Source of the DNA: Malachius bipustulatus
Taxonomy: Eukaryota; Arthropoda; Insecta; Coleoptera; Melyridae
DNA length: 64,000 nucleotides
Direction: 5' to 3'
NCBI GenBank assembly: GCA_910589415.1
Contig: OU342630.1
Location: 85,866,186-85,930,185 of the forward strand
Positions 36,303 through 48,799 of the stretch are shown here, in pieces. A program made the translations under genes and the position numbers. Every line of letters starts with the position of its first letter. Within the stretch, counting starts at the first letter, position 1. The notes under the pieces were generated by a model. That model was not told the origin of the DNA and did no database searches. It saw only the letters and a program-made list of their open reading frames with translations.

Positions 36303-36570
36303 CATGACTTGCGTGGCCAAGTGGTTCTCCACTGGCCCACGAAGCCATAGATCGCGGGTTCGAAACTCACCTCGGCCCGCTTTACTTTTCAGATTCATTT
36401 TCGAATGTCTGTGAAAAGTAAAACAAGCGATCGAACGTTTAAAAGGCAAATATAATTTTAAAAGTGTGTGTGGCTAAAGAGTTCGTGCTCAAAGCCAATT
36501 TACCAGAGTGGAGCGACTATGTCTTACCTACACAGTTAAGACCGATGCTCCTTCTTTAAAAAAAAAAAAA
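36303..36570 (+). mobile_element. tRNA-derived SINE (copy 2)
   Basis: Head GCGTGGCCAAGTGG (A-box-like) and GGGTTCGAAACTC (B-box), a body, then the tail ending GTTAAGACCGATGCTCC and poly(A) (36558-36570). Flanked by C-T-rich direct repeats (about 36291 and 36571). Length about 268 bp. Confidence 0.85.
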
Positions 36571-37142
36571 CTTTTTTTCAGAACTGTTAGTTGTGCACAA
36601 CCACAAAAATCAGTTCTGGGGGTTCCGCGTCCCCACTACCCACAAAAATATAAAAAGCCTTTATGTCGCTAACACCTCGTTAACCGTTAAAGAAATAAAA
36701 AAGCTATGTGAACGAAAATATTGAATAGCTCTAAAACCAAACAAGTTATGAAGAAAAATCTAAATGGGTTTTGAAGAGGATATAAAATATGTACCTGCTA
36801 CTTCTATTTGTTGCCATTTTTAGTAGTTAATTGACATCTTTAATTTAAATAAAAATGCTCTAAAAGAGCTGTCCAAACAAATTCTTAATGACACTTTAGG
36901 AATTAAACATTCTCATATCTACTCTTAACTGAGTAGGTATTTAACAATTAATATCAATTAAATAATAATTAAAGAATTATAAATTACTATACCTATTAGG
37001 CAAAAACGTTTTGTTAAAATTATTTATAGATTGATATGCTGTGTATTTATAGCAACCTGAAAAAATCAGGCAACACAGCCAATAAAGGTTTTCTCTCTCT
37101 ATTTTTATTAGTATTATATGAAAAAATTTTTAAACAAAAATT

Positions 37143-38450
37143 CATAAAACATAACAATACATTTTGTAGGTATTGTTTTTTTTTTTGTTTTTCTTTTTGC
37201 TTATAAAAGAAAAACTGATGGAACAATGTAAATGGTCCCAGTGGGTGAATTGTACAGAATGAAAACACGAAGAAAGTGAGAGCTGAAACAACCCGATCGG
37301 TTCATTATTATTAAAGGAGAAAACCCACAAGAACCGAAAAAATAGGTTTTTTAAAAAATTCGTAACCCTCGTCATTTTTCTATTTCCTGTGTGCAAAACT
37401 CAGACGCTGTCGGATAATACATTTTTTCCGTAATTGCAATGCAGCATACCTATACCATATTTTGCAGTGAGGCTGGATGATTTTGAGGTCGTCCTGATTC
37501 GAGCTTATGAAACGGATTTGGAAAGTAGAAGTGTTCAGCTATAAAACTTCAAAATCTTCGTTTGCGATTTAAATGTTGAAAAATAAATTGCGAGCAAATA
37601 TGAGAGAAAACGACCGTGCATATGAGAGTGGGTATAGAACAGCAGTTGAGGGCTTTTGTACCCATCATCTGCTGTTCTAACCCTCACTCACACGCGCTAG
37701 GCCGTTTTCGCTCATGTTTGCTGGCAATTTTTACCAATTTTTCAGCATTTAAATGGCAAACGAAGATTGACGTTTTTTATATAAAAAGAGGGAGCATCAG
37801 TCTTAACTGTGTAGGTAAAACATAGTCGCTCCACTCTGGTAATTTGGCTTCGAGAACGAACTCATACAGCCACACACACTTTTTTAAATTATATATTTGC
37901 CTTTTCAACCTTCGATCACTTGTTTTACTTTTCACAGACTTTTCAGAAAATGAATCTGAAAAGTAATGCGGGCCGAGCTGTTTCGAACTCGCGATCTATG
38001 GCTCCGTAGCCAGCGAAGTTAACCCTAGGCCACGCCAGAAGATTGACGTTTTATAGCTGAACACTTCTACTTTCAAAATCTGTTTGATAAGTTTGAATCG
38101 GACGATCTCCAGAGCATCCAGCTTCGCTGCAAAATATGGCATGAATAACTTCTAATTGCAATTACGTGAAAACTAATTATCCGACAGCGTCTGAGTTTTA
38201 CATACAGGAAGACATATCGCCGCAATATCGACTATCTCGCAAAGAGCCTGGCACTGCAACTCAAAAAATGACAATGTTAAGAATTTTTGAAAAAAAAAAC
38301 TTTTTCGTTTTTTTTTTCGTTTAGGTATTATTGAACCGATCGGGTTGCTTCAGTTCTCATTTCTTCGTATTTTCATTCTCTACAATTCGCGAATTGGGAC
38401 TATTTACATTGTTCCAACGGTTTTTTTTTGTATCATGTTTTACAAGAAAG
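37143..38450. mobile_element. Foldback element, about 1.3 kb, interrupted by a SINE
   Basis: Several arm blocks pair in order: AACTGATGGAACAATGTAAA with TTTACATTGTTCCAACGG, CCGATCGGTT with AACCGATCGG, CAGACGCTGTCGGATAAT with ATTATCCGACAGCGTCTG, and the GAACAGCAG / CTGCTGTTC centre near 37650. The SINE at 37781-38037 sits in the right arm. Non-coding. Confidence 0.8.
37781..38037 (-). mobile_element. tRNA-derived SINE (copy 3)
   Basis: Minus-strand copy with the common tail (inverse of GAGGGAGCATCAGTCTTAAC) and a head whose B-box inverse is TTCGAACTCGCGATC. Flanked by the target duplication GAAGATTGACGTTTT (37762 and 38038). Confidence 0.87.
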
Positions 38451-39275
38451 TAACACCGCATCGCCCAAACTCACGATCTTGCGGCAGCTCAGCATTTAAT
38501 TGCCTAAAATATTCCACTATATTTTTCATTGTTATGATTCAGTACATACTTATATTTTTAATAAAATCTTGGCGTTTTAAAAATAAATGACGATTTGGAT
38601 ATTTTTTTTTAAATGACGTGGATTTAGTGCCATTTAAGATTTTAAAGGTTGATGTCCAGTATCGTGATGAGGGGCTGCGGGTTTCAGTCTAGAGACTGAA
38701 CAGTGAATAACAAAAACAACAAAAAATGTATCGTCGTATAAACAAAAAATGAGACATCCAGGTCGTTACATTTATAATAATAATAATAATAATTAAAGAA
38801 ATACCTAATCTACCTGCCACAAATCATTTATTTTGCTGATAAAATCTTGTTATATCATGTTATAACATTGCATGCTTGAACTTCAAATCTTAAGAAGTTA
38901 AATTAACATTGTACATATAAATAATTTTTTTATGAATATTGAAATATCTACGTTGTTTTACATGGGAAATATTCATGCGTATTCTCCTCCTGTTGCGGTT
39001 TTCATGCAAATTAGTGATGATTTTATAATTAAGTTATAATAAGCATCTAATAGAAATAATAATAGACGACGTTATATAATGGAGTTATTTGATACCTTTC
39101 ACGTGTTGTTGTTTACTTCTTTAATGAAATAACGATATATTCATGTGAATTTGTGTTAACTTAAGCGGAAAATTTTAATTAGTTCAGAATTCTAAGACCA
39201 ATTTATTGTTATAATAGGATCTATATAACATTCTCGATCAATGTGTCCCAAGACTACAGAACAGAATCCTCAGGT
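38451..39275. other. Non-coding DNA
   Basis: AT-rich, with an (AAT)n microsatellite at about 38772-38795. No gene or repeat recognised. Confidence 0.4.
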
Positions 39276-39560
39276 ATCCTCAATGGTTTTCTTCTGGTAT
39301 AATAGCATCAATTAGACGCAAACGGCGACTTTGGCGTAAATATAATAAGAGTTCAAGGCTACAAGTCGACTATGAGGCTTTTTCTATCATTCGGCGCAGA
39401 ATTAAGACATTCAATCTGATCTTTAAAAAAAATTTGCATTTTGTTAATCGAAATAAAAAATCTAATATTCCATCTAATATCTCAATTACGGACAAGAATT
39501 TACTGAACCCAGGGATATAGCTGAAGCTTTTTCATCTTTCTTTAAAAGGTCGTCTTCACG
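39276..39560 (+). pseudogene. LINE ORF2 fragment before the RT domain
   Basis: The plus strand reads WFSSGIIASIRRKRRLWRKY followed by a D-YEAFSIIRRRIK block, the typical endonuclease-to-RT linker of insect non-LTR retrotransposons. It breaks down after about 39510. Same strand as the RT tail at 43.0-43.7 kb; whether they derive from one insertion is unknown. Confidence 0.6.
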
Positions 39561-40454
39561 TTCCTCTGACAGTGCGCTTACGTCCTGGTGAATAGCCGCC
39601 ATTTTGCATGTCAGCCAATAGAGCAGCCAATGTCAGTCAATGTCAGCCTGTGCAACAACCAATTGCACAAGCAATTGTCTGGCTGCTATTAGGATACGCA
39701 AGTGATAAACTTCAATAATTATTGATTTGTTATAATTTAACATGCAAAATGGTGAGAGTAGCTTAGGCTCTATTGTCCACACTGTCATTGTTGCGTCTCA
39801 CTTCATTTTTACATCTTCTTTTTATTTTCACTTTCCTTTCAATCCTGTCATTTCGCAAGCTCTTCCTGTTGCGTAAAGACTACTGTTACAACGCATCGAA
39901 TGTCCGTTGGGTTGTATTATTACAACACCTATACCTGGACCAGGAGTGATCAAAGGGCTGAAGGAAGGGAGTAGAAGAAAATAATCTTACAGCCTAGCAG
40001 TTTACATTCAGAATTGAGACTCGAGACGTTCCATATCGACGAGAGTGTCTAGAATCGGCTTTTCTGTGTCGTCTGTGTTGTTTACCGCAGCATTTTCACA
40101 TTCGCATTTTAATCATCCGTAATCCCTATTTATAATTAATCCTACCGTAGTGCACCCGCAAAGATATTAAACAATAGTAAACTCGCGCATCACGCACCAC
40201 AGATCTATCTAAGAATAAATTGATCATCATCGGATTACAACCGTAATTAAGTAGTACATAAACGTAAGTACACGAGTTCTTTTTAAATAATCCGCATTTC
40301 CTAATTTTATCTTAACTATTCATTGGTCATCAGACCCAATTTTTAATATCGCATTCCTCCCGTGGTTATCCACGTAGATTTATCAATCAGTCACTGTAGG
40401 TAGGTGTATCTTCCTGGCCTTTTTCGTATTGGCAAATTTTTATTTTAAATATTA
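39561..40454. other. Non-coding DNA
   Basis: No gene recognised. A short run of related words (CAGCCAATAGAGCAGCCAAT, then AATGTCAG repeats) lies at 39613-39650. Confidence 0.4.
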
Positions 40455-41735
40455 CATGATAGTCCAGTAAAATTAGAAGAAAAATGCAATCAATAATAAA
40501 TAATGGAACCAAAGCTGGAAAAACGAAATTTTCTGTGAGTGTTGGGTGTGTTTAGTGGTCGATGGTGAGTCTAAATCCAAAAATACGACCTCCTACCCCT
40601 TGTAGAAAATACACTTTGTTGGTTTTTGGGGATGTATTTATTCTTTGCATTTTACGACGTTAATTAGCTTTTTATCGAAAAAAGTGTAATAACTTACTTA
40701 ACGGAGAGCGAATAATGCTCTGCTGTTGCCCCAGAGAGAGAAGAGTCTTTACCTCTGTTGTGATGTCCACATACTAACCCTCTCTATAGCTAGTCATCAA
40801 TAAGAAAAAAATACCTCAATGAGGCCGGGTAATCAAAACCGACCTAAAACATAGATAACTTGAAGCTGGCCAAGTGCACAAATGTGCGTAAGCCATCAAG
40901 AAAGAAGAAGAAGTACTTTACGGAGAAAAAAATTTCTCTACAGCAAATATTTCTTATTACATATTTTCAATAGTTAATTACCTACAGGTAATTATTTGAC
41001 GAAATTCTCTACAAAAAATGCAAAATCTTTATGAAAATTGGCTCCTTAGTTAAATTTGTTGTAACTTTGGGGATCGATAGTATTCGATAAGATCCATGGG
41101 GATAACTAAAATTCGCTTTTGAAGAAGGATTTTCTCATGACAGTCGTTTTTATTCATGCATATTTTTAAAATATGGGCCGCCCTGCCCTACTTATCATTT
41201 TTTGAGATAAAATCATTTGTTAAGATTGAAAAACTGCTTCTTTTGCTGTGGTTGCATTCCTAAGTCTGTTGAGTCGTTTTCGAGAAAAATCGGAAAAAGT
41301 TCTCATTTTGTGTTATCATTTTAGTAACTGCATTTACTTTAATAATAAAAATTGCAGCTAACGAAAAAATCAAAAATTATAAAAACGTCTAATTTTAAAC
41401 TAACAGCCAAGTATTTACAAAAATAGAAACACCAATTAATTGAAAACATTTTCTCGAAATATGAAAGTTTTGCATAGAGGCAAATTTGTAGAGAATATTT
41501 TCTCCGTAAAGTAAATTAGATATTACACTTTTTTCAATAAAAAGTTAATTAACATCGTAAAATTCAAAAAACGCATTCATCCCATAAAAAATAGCGGCTC
41601 ATCCACAAGGGGTAGGAGGTCGCATTTTTGGATAATAGACTCGCCACCGACCATACAACACCCACACGAAATTCTGTTTTTCTCGATTTGTTTGCATAAT
41701 CAAATTCTAATTTTACTGGAATATGAAGGTAAGGT
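40455..41735. mobile_element. Foldback element, about 1.3 kb
   Basis: Outer arms AGTCCAGTAAAATTAGA and TCTAATTTTACTGGAAT. Further inside, CGACCTCCTACCCCTTG pairs with CAAGGGGTAGGAGGTCG, and ACGTTAATTAGC pairs with TTAATTAACATCG. A 200-bp retroposon-like insertion interrupts the left arm. Confidence 0.8.
40709..40908 (+). mobile_element. 200-bp insertion with a (GAA)n tail
   Basis: Interrupts the left arm of the foldback. Flanked by ACTTAACGGAG and ACTTTACGGAG, a probable target duplication, since the uninterrupted right arm has CTCCGTAAAGT once. The tail AAGAAAGAAGAAGAAG suggests a retroposon. No tRNA boxes recognised. Confidence 0.6.
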
Positions 41736-43000
41736 AGGTTGGGTACTTACAATGTTATGACATCTTTTTTTTTAAGAAAATGTAAATTGATTTTATTTAT
41801 TGCGTTATTGATAAATTAGTGTATTTCCTTGAATGTCGTAAAGCAGGTTTTTATAGATAAACATATTATATTATAGGAACGATATCGATTACTCATTTAA
41901 ATTTATAAATGTTTCATAACAAAGGTGAATAGGATTGAACTGGTCTAGTTTTTAGGACTGGAAAAATGATCGTGAAGCAAACACGGAAGTTTAAATCGTT
42001 GGAAGTGTTTACAGAAATTTTAACTCAATAAAAAAATGCATTGCCAGTTTCATAATAAAATTAAATTTAACCTTTGTTACCTTTAACTACTTATTAGTTC
42101 AAGTAACTTTTAGTTAAAAGAGGCTTTAACGTTTAGATTGATAAGTTTTAAAGTTAGCTTTTCTGATTGTCAGAACTAAAAAAATCAACCATGGAGAATA
42201 TTAAAATTCAAGATAACATCTGAAAACCTCTTTGAGAATCCTTTTACTAATCGCATTTGAGGCAGATTTTCAGCTGCTGAAGCTATTTGTAATTATTATA
42301 AATATTATAGATGACGATAGAATATTAATTAAATTGAACTAATACATAATGACTTAATTTATCGGGGATGATTTGGGCAAACCTACCGACCAAAAACTAT
42401 GGTTTGTCCAGCGAGTGTTGTTCGGTGAGATGCCTCATTGATCCTGACTATAAACGATTTGATTTAATGCGAAAGTGCGACAAACTTCGGGGGGTGATTC
42501 TGCATGAAAAAATAATGACAGTTTGGTTATTATGGACATTACAGTAAAAATGGACATACAGGTAATGATCTCAATTTCTTTAAAGAAAAAAAATTATACG
42601 CCACTGAGATTTTTTATAGCAAACTGTCATTATTTTTTCATGCAGAATCACCCCGTGAAGTTTGTCGCACTTATCTACTAACACGAACACCCTGTATATA
42701 AACAGAGAAGGGGAGCTGACACTTTTTAAGGGTAACTTGATATTCCCATTAAGGGACTCTACATATTATGGTAGAAGGTAGAAGTTTGTAAAGTTCCTCA
42801 TGACTCATCCTGTAGAGCTGTTCCCCACGATTTTCCTAGCGGGTAAGATGGTTCAGAGTCTATTTATTAGACAGGTTTGCCCCAGGTGCTTCTTAACAAA
42901 TTTTTACAAGCTTTTTGGTATCTATACCTTCGTCTCTTCATACAGTTTCGCTTTCGCATAGGTTTAGCGATACCTTTATACATTTTCCTCGAATTAGAGA
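41736..43000. other. Non-coding DNA with one small foldback
   Basis: No gene recognised outside the element at 42474-42672. A lone ACACCCTGTATA end at 42685 has no partner. Confidence 0.4.
42474..42672. mobile_element. Short foldback (MITE), about 200 bp
   Basis: Arms AGTGCGACAAACTTCGGGGG and GTGAAGTTTGTCGCACT, continuing through GATTCTGCATGAAAAAATAA for about 55 bp on each side. Confidence 0.8.
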
Positions 43001-43029
43001 TCTATAGTTTTTCCATATACTGTAGATGA

Positions 43030-43680
43030 TGTAGTACTTCAGATAAGTGATTCAGGTAAGGGTTTGGGAGTTATATTTGATAGCAAGTTGAATTACAGAA
43101 ATCACGTAGAGGCGGTAGTTTCTAAGTCCTCATTATATATATACTGATTGTCTTATACCGCGGAATGGTATAGGGATTTCCGTGTTGCTACTTTGAGATT
43201 GCTATACACTGGCATGATGAAGTCTATTCTGGAGTACTTTTCAGTGGTTTGGTCTCCCACGTATGGTGTATGCATTGATATGATCGAGTCGGTACAGAAA
43301 AAAAAATTGTGAGAGCATCTGCGTTTAGGATGTAGATTGACATGGTATACAGTAATGGTGACATCATTAGGATTTTGAGTTTGTCTACGCTAATAGCGGG
43401 TATAGGAGGATTTCTTGCACGGCATCTTAAACAGTCATGTGCAGGATTCCCAAATTTTAGGGCTAATTGATTTTAATGTCAACAAGTCAACATACGTAGG
43501 ACTCAAATAAAGTATACGCCCATTTTTAGAGTACCTTTTCGTTTTACGAATTATGGACAGAATGAGCTGGTAACATAAGGTTAATGCATAATGCAAAATT
43601 TGGGGATAGTTTGGAATTTTTTGAAATATCGCGTCTTTCAAGCGAATGGCTAAAAAGTCTTAGATTAGATGATAGTTATA
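43030..43680 (+). pseudogene. LINE reverse-transcriptase C-terminal relic
   Basis: The plus strand reads GLGVIFDSKLNYRNHVEAVV, then, after frame changes, LRLLYTGMMKSILEYFSVVW and SPTYGVCIDMIESVQKK, the thumb and C-terminal region of non-LTR RTs without RNase H. Several stops and frameshifts. The following 300 bp decays into short recognisable fragments (TNYGQNELV). Confidence 0.75.
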
Positions 43681-44824
43681 GATTATTTTGGTTACGGTAA
43701 GTGTTCTTGCTCTGTGAACTTTTATATTTTTTATTTGTGTAAAAATGGTAAGTATATTCGTAAGTTAATAAATTAAATTTACATACATCTAAAGAACGTT
43801 GAAGGAGGAGATAAAGGCTCCTTCTTGTACAAATCTCTCGTAGTGCTCAAAAATTTTAGACAATTGGTATTAGATATTCGTGATTGTTGAGGCCCTCGAA
43901 CAAGCACTCGAACAATCATTCGATATCTACAGACCGGAAATTTGTTTTACCTATTCTATTACTATATTGAATATTGTCTTTAGGGTGACCTCATGCATCG
44001 AACATTTTATAAATCTGGACCTTCAAATAATTTTGTATCAAGTATCAAGGTGTTTTTAACCCTCATTTCCTTATATCATTGTAAGTCATTGAAGGATTAG
44101 ATTACCTACCTCACGCAATAATTAATTTTGGAATCGATTTATAACGCTTAATTGAAGATAATTATTGCATGTTAACATATTATGTTGCAAATATACATAA
44201 ACATATGAATATGACGGATACCCGAGAACTTGGGATTATTCTTCGAATGTAGAACTTGAGAATACATTAAAATTCTTAGCCTATAAAGTTGATGAAACGG
44301 AACCAATCAGCATAGAATTTTTTATAGATAATTTTTTCTTGCATAAATTCAACATAATAGGTATTTAGGGTTAAGGTTAGCAGTGATTTATTAAACTTCA
44401 ATTATTGTAATTATAAACAAATAAATCGAACTACAATTAATTACTCCACTCCTGAATAATGTGATATGTATTAAAAAATCAGGAAAACCTCATGAGAAAG
44501 CATGCTGCTTTTATAATACTCGGTTTTTCTTCCTAAATTATTATAAGCAAGTAGGGTTATTTTTAAACTACATCAGATTTTATTAAAGTTAATAAAATGC
44601 AAGTGGTGGTTCCGCCCAAGCTCTCTCTCAGTGGGACTCGGGATTTTCCGAAATTTTGTCAAACAGATAAGCCGATCAGGCAGACAAAAAAGCGAGTTAG
44701 TCATCATCATCATGGATTGTCATCCATCATGTTCTGAACTATGCTTAAATTTTAAAGTCTCCAGAGCTTCGCCAGTTGAGAAAAAGTGGTAATAAAACGA
44801 TTGGTTCTGGAATTTCTAATATCC
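43681..44824. other. Non-coding DNA
   Basis: No gene recognised. A small palindrome ATCATCATGGATTGTCATCC-like occurs near 44703-44730. Confidence 0.4.
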
Positions 44825-45574
44825 TATACAGGGTGTTTCATTAAGGTAGGTAAGCGACTACATCTTGGAAACTAATGAGCCGATAACCTCAAAATAAAAA
44901 ATTTCCAGACATAAGTGATCACGAGAAATTCAATGAAAATATTTTCAAGATGGCCGTACTTCCGGAAATACCGAAAGTTGACACCTACTTCGTTATTTTA
45001 ACGGAAACACCCTGTAAAATATTATATTTTTTAAATGTCTGAAGAAATCGAATACAGGTGGTTTGCACCATTGGAATTTAGATTGAGCGGTTTATGAGTT
45101 ATAAACAAGTGAAAATCGAAAATTTTCAACTTCAAAGCAGTGTAGAACTAGAACGGCTCAAGATATCTAAAAACGGTTTACATGTCCCCATCTTTTTTTT
45201 TTTTTTTTTTTAAAAAGGAGGGAGCATCGGTCTTAACTATGTAGGTAAGACAAAGTCGCTCCACTCCGGTAACACGGGATTTCGAGCATTACTCATTCAC
45301 CCAGCCTCAAGTTTGCCATTTAAATTTAAACCTTCGGTCGCTTGTTTTATTTTTCACATACATTCGAAAATGCATCCGAAAAATAACACGAGCCGGTGAG
45401 CTCCGAACTCGCGACCTTAGGCTCGGTAGGCAGTGGACTGAACCACTAGGCTACGCGAGTCTCTATGTCCCCATCTTAACTTTTGACATAGTATCCTCTA
45501 CTATATGTCAATAAATAATGCCCATTAGTTTCCGAGATGTAGCCGCTTACCTACATTAATGAAACACCCTGTAT
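44825..45574. mobile_element. Foldback element with TATACAGGGTGTTTCATT ends, carrying a SINE
   Basis: Arms TATACAGGGTGTTTCATTAA (44825) and the inverse (45555-45574) continue for about 60 bp through GTAAGCGACTACATCT-like sequence. A second CACCCTGTA occurs internally (45008). The SINE at 45194-45464 is inserted in the right half. Confidence 0.8.
45194..45464 (-). mobile_element. tRNA-derived SINE (copy 4)
   Basis: Begins (plus strand) with a T-run and AAAGGAGGGAGCATCGGTC. The head inverse ends with CCACTAGGCTACGCGAG, and the B-box inverse is CTCCGAACTCGCGACC. Target duplication ATGTCCCCATCT at 45182-45193 and 45465-45476. Confidence 0.87.
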
Positions 45575-45880
45575 GTGAAGCCTTTCACTGATTTAAATGT
45601 TTTGGATGTGTTTGAAATCAAAAAATTATAGGTAAGTATACTTAGGTACTTTCGTAAGTTTTTGTAATTTAATTTTAATATACCTATACGTTCATTCCAA
45701 AGCCTTGATCGTACATTTCTAGAGAAAACACAACATTTTCCACATTTGAATTCAAAGTCGACGAGAAAATCTCTTTTGCTTCTGTTGAAAAGTTTAGAAT
45801 TTTTCACATATGAGACGTTATTGAAGCACTAACCATGTAGGTACTCTTAAGTAAATTAAGCTTCTCTGTCGTTACCTGTC

Positions 45881-46127
45881 CAGGGTCCGGTTGCACAAAC
45901 GTTAATTATTACAGATCTGCCAGATAATTACTGATTTTAAAATGCCCTGTATTATCAAAATGTTGGTCTGATACTGCTGGAAATAAATTCTACTCCCTTC
46001 AAGAAGAGTTAATTACTGATAAAAAATGAAAGACCATTCAAAATATTCACCCTATTTTCAAAATTTGCAATTTAAAATCAGTAATTATCTGACAAATCTT
46101 TAATTAACGTTTGTGCAACTGGCCCCA
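45881..46127. mobile_element. hAT-like MITE, 247 bp
   Basis: Ends CAGGGTCCGGTTGCACAAAC and the inverse of CAGTTGCACAAACGTTAATT, about 28-bp imperfect terminal repeats. Subterminal AGATAATTACTGATTTTAAA is also inverted. CAGGG-type ends suit hAT MITEs. No target duplication is obvious because another foldback abuts directly. Confidence 0.75.
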
Positions 46128-46410
46128 GGTGTTTGATAACTGGACGAAATCGAACTTCATGTATAAAATCGCATTTTAAGCATAAAACAAAGACTAACTT
46201 TTTTCAAGATCAAGCCTCGTTTAGGAAATATTCCCAAAATTGTTGTTCGGTTACTGAATAAACCCTATTTTTATTGCGACCTTCGTTTGAAATTTTTGGA
46301 AATATTTGCTAAACGAGCCCTGATCTTGAAAAAAGTTATTCTCTCTTTTATGCTTAAAATACGATTTTATACATGACGTTCGATTTTGGCTGTCCAGTTA
46401 CCAAACACCC
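46127..46410. mobile_element. Foldback element adjoining the hAT-like MITE
   Basis: Arms GGTGTTTGATAACTGGACG and CCAGTTACCAAACACC, continuing through CATGTATAAAATCG / CGATTTTATACATG and ATGCTTAAAATACG-type sequence for about 130 bp. The centre is near 46270. Confidence 0.78.
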
Positions 46411-47599
46411 AGTATGTAGATTTTATAGCTTTTTGTATCATTCGACTGATAAGTAACAGCAAATAAGCTTTACATAAAGCGACATTGCATTTGACAATCG
46501 ACAGAAAATTAAAGAAATGAAATGAGTATAAAATTACAAAAATGTTGAAGCTAAAATGGACCAGTTCTCCTTGAATTAAACAAAAATATCAGCTAAACAT
46601 TTCCAGAATAAGCAAAAAATCGCTGTATTAATATATATAATTAATAATATAATAATTATTAATCATGAATATTTTACAAATAATGTTTCATGCTTGAATG
46701 GGTTGTCATTTTTCAGTGTTTATGATTTCATTGTGAATAATCTGCTATACTTAGGTACCTGTATCTACCATAAAATTCTTTAATAAGTTAAGAAAAAATT
46801 CTATAATTGGCTACATGCAGCGTATATCGCTGTTGTGCCATTAACAGTGAAAATTTTTTGTTCTAAATTGTTAGTCAAGCTAGTAATTAAAATTGAACGG
46901 TTCAAAGCAAATACGGTTTATCATTCCAACGATAAAGCATTCCAATCTTCAATAAACAATACCAAACTACAGCCATATTAGAAGATTTGCAGGAATATCC
47001 AGGCAAAAAAATCATCCTGAAATCCCCGATCTATCTTCAGCGAAGCTATTATTTTGGATTCACTGAAGATGAGATTTGTCAGTTCGTTTACGAGTATGCG
47101 GAGTAGGCAGAATAATGCACAATTTTAGTAGACGAAAAAAGCAGAACAGATTTGGTGTCAAAATTATGTTAAACGAAATCTTCAAGTTCGCCTCAGAAGG
47201 CCAGATACAACAAAACTGGGCGAAACTGATCTCTGTATTAGGAAAAAACTCCAAGCGTTCTCTCCACCGCTGTTCGAAAAATTGAAGCAGTATTGAAAAT
47301 TTTCTTCCAATGGTGCATTAAAAAAGTGAGAGAACGTGAGAAAATCCTGTGCTACCAAACAACCACTCACATTTCTACGGAAATATGAGGTGAACAATAA
47401 TAATTGTGAGTTTTCCGCCTGCTCGTACTTCGCATACATTGCACAAAAACACATTTTGTGTCACATTTTTTGGCCATTGAAAAATGCATACGGTAGACAC
47501 GGTCAGATCTTCCTGAGAAAGATCGAAATACCAATTTAAACTTACATACTACGACTTAGATTAACTTTTAAATTCAGCAATTGAAAGGTGTAAGCTGGA
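46411..47599. other. Mostly non-coding DNA
   Basis: AT-rich to 46900. Open frames at 47060-47540 on both strands have more balanced composition but no family motif that can be named with confidence. They may be the decayed upstream part of the transposase-like relic that follows. Confidence 0.35.
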
Positions 47600-48340
47600 G
47601 ATTTAAGGCAACTGAATTATTGGCCCCCCTCAATCCTCTGACATTTACTGAAGATAACTTTTAACCAACCGAAAACCTCACCTGAACCGATCCATAATAT
47701 GAATGATAAAAAGCGTGTTTTGGCATCAGAAGAAGAAAGTGACGCGTCAAAATTCTTCCCATCAGCTCACCTCAACTTTCAACATCTGGAGTTCAAAAGT
47801 ATTCACTCATAGATATCCTGAACCTTCCACCTAAGAGGTTCAAAACAAACACCTTGAAGTTCCTATATCTCTGTCACCCACTGCTCTAAAAAAGAAAGCT
47901 ACAAAATCGAAAATAAGAAAACAACAATCGCAAATACTAACATCTTCCTACCCCTTTAAAAAGATACTTGGCGAGAAAGAACGGAAGAAACGATTAGAAG
48001 AAGAAAAGACAACCAACCAACTCCCAAAAAACAAAATTGGATGGAACTAAATAAAAAGTTGGGCAACGTAAGTGACAGTGGAGCAGATTTATGTGAAGAT
48101 AGGAAACGGAAAGAAGAGACGATTTAAACAAAAGAAACAAGAAGCAGATAAACAAAAATGTAAAGCAAAAAAGAGTGAAGACAATGAGGGAGATATCAAG
48201 CAGTGTCATGGAGTGATGAAAATGATGTGGGCAAAATGAAATATATGACGATGATTTCCTTGCATGTTCTGAAAGTGATGGATGTGTCATTTTCATAGAA
48301 TTTGAAAAATTAAACGAAATATGGTTCATGCGCACCATAT
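47600..48340 (+). pseudogene. Degenerate coding relic, possibly pogo/Tigger transposase C-terminus
   Basis: Plus-strand fragments, in shifting frames, include LASEEESDASKFFPSAHL, LIDILNLPPKRFKTNT and SQILTSSPFKKILGEKERKK, then a long Lys/Glu/Gln-rich tail. The order (acidic Ser region, P-rich segment, S/T-P-x-K-K-x-L-E-x-K block, charged tail) resembles the C-terminus of pogo/Tigger-like transposases. The DDE core was not recognised, so the assignment is tentative. Confidence 0.3.
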
Positions 48341-48799
48341 GTGGAAATTTGGCAATAATTTTTTTTTTCTTAGATTCTTCATCTTTAGCGAATTTCCTCT
48401 ATTCTCAATAAGACGCCTGTTGAAAAAATCATAGAAAAACCATCTAAAATAATAATCCAAAAATACTTATTTGATCTTCTCTAGTTTCAATCGTTTTTCA
48501 GTAGGTGTTGCGCTTAGTTTTACATCCAGCTGTTCCTCATTTTGTATTGATCATTTTGTACAAGCCTTATTTAAGGTGAACCACCAAAATCTTAATAATA
48601 TACCGGAAAATATTGCAACCTATATTGATTTGAGATTAAAAGCTTGTTATTCTATCTTTTTGTTGTTTGGCTGTTGATAATGCGTTTAAAAGACACTGCT
48701 AAAATTTACAAAAATATAAATCATTACTTATACATATATTGGCCCTGAATACATCAACACGACATGAAGAACATTCCGTTGGAATTTCTATTTCATAAG

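Noticed and set aside
36303..36375. tRNA gene on the plus strand
   Set aside because: Same reason: followed by SINE body and poly(A), and flanked by direct repeats.
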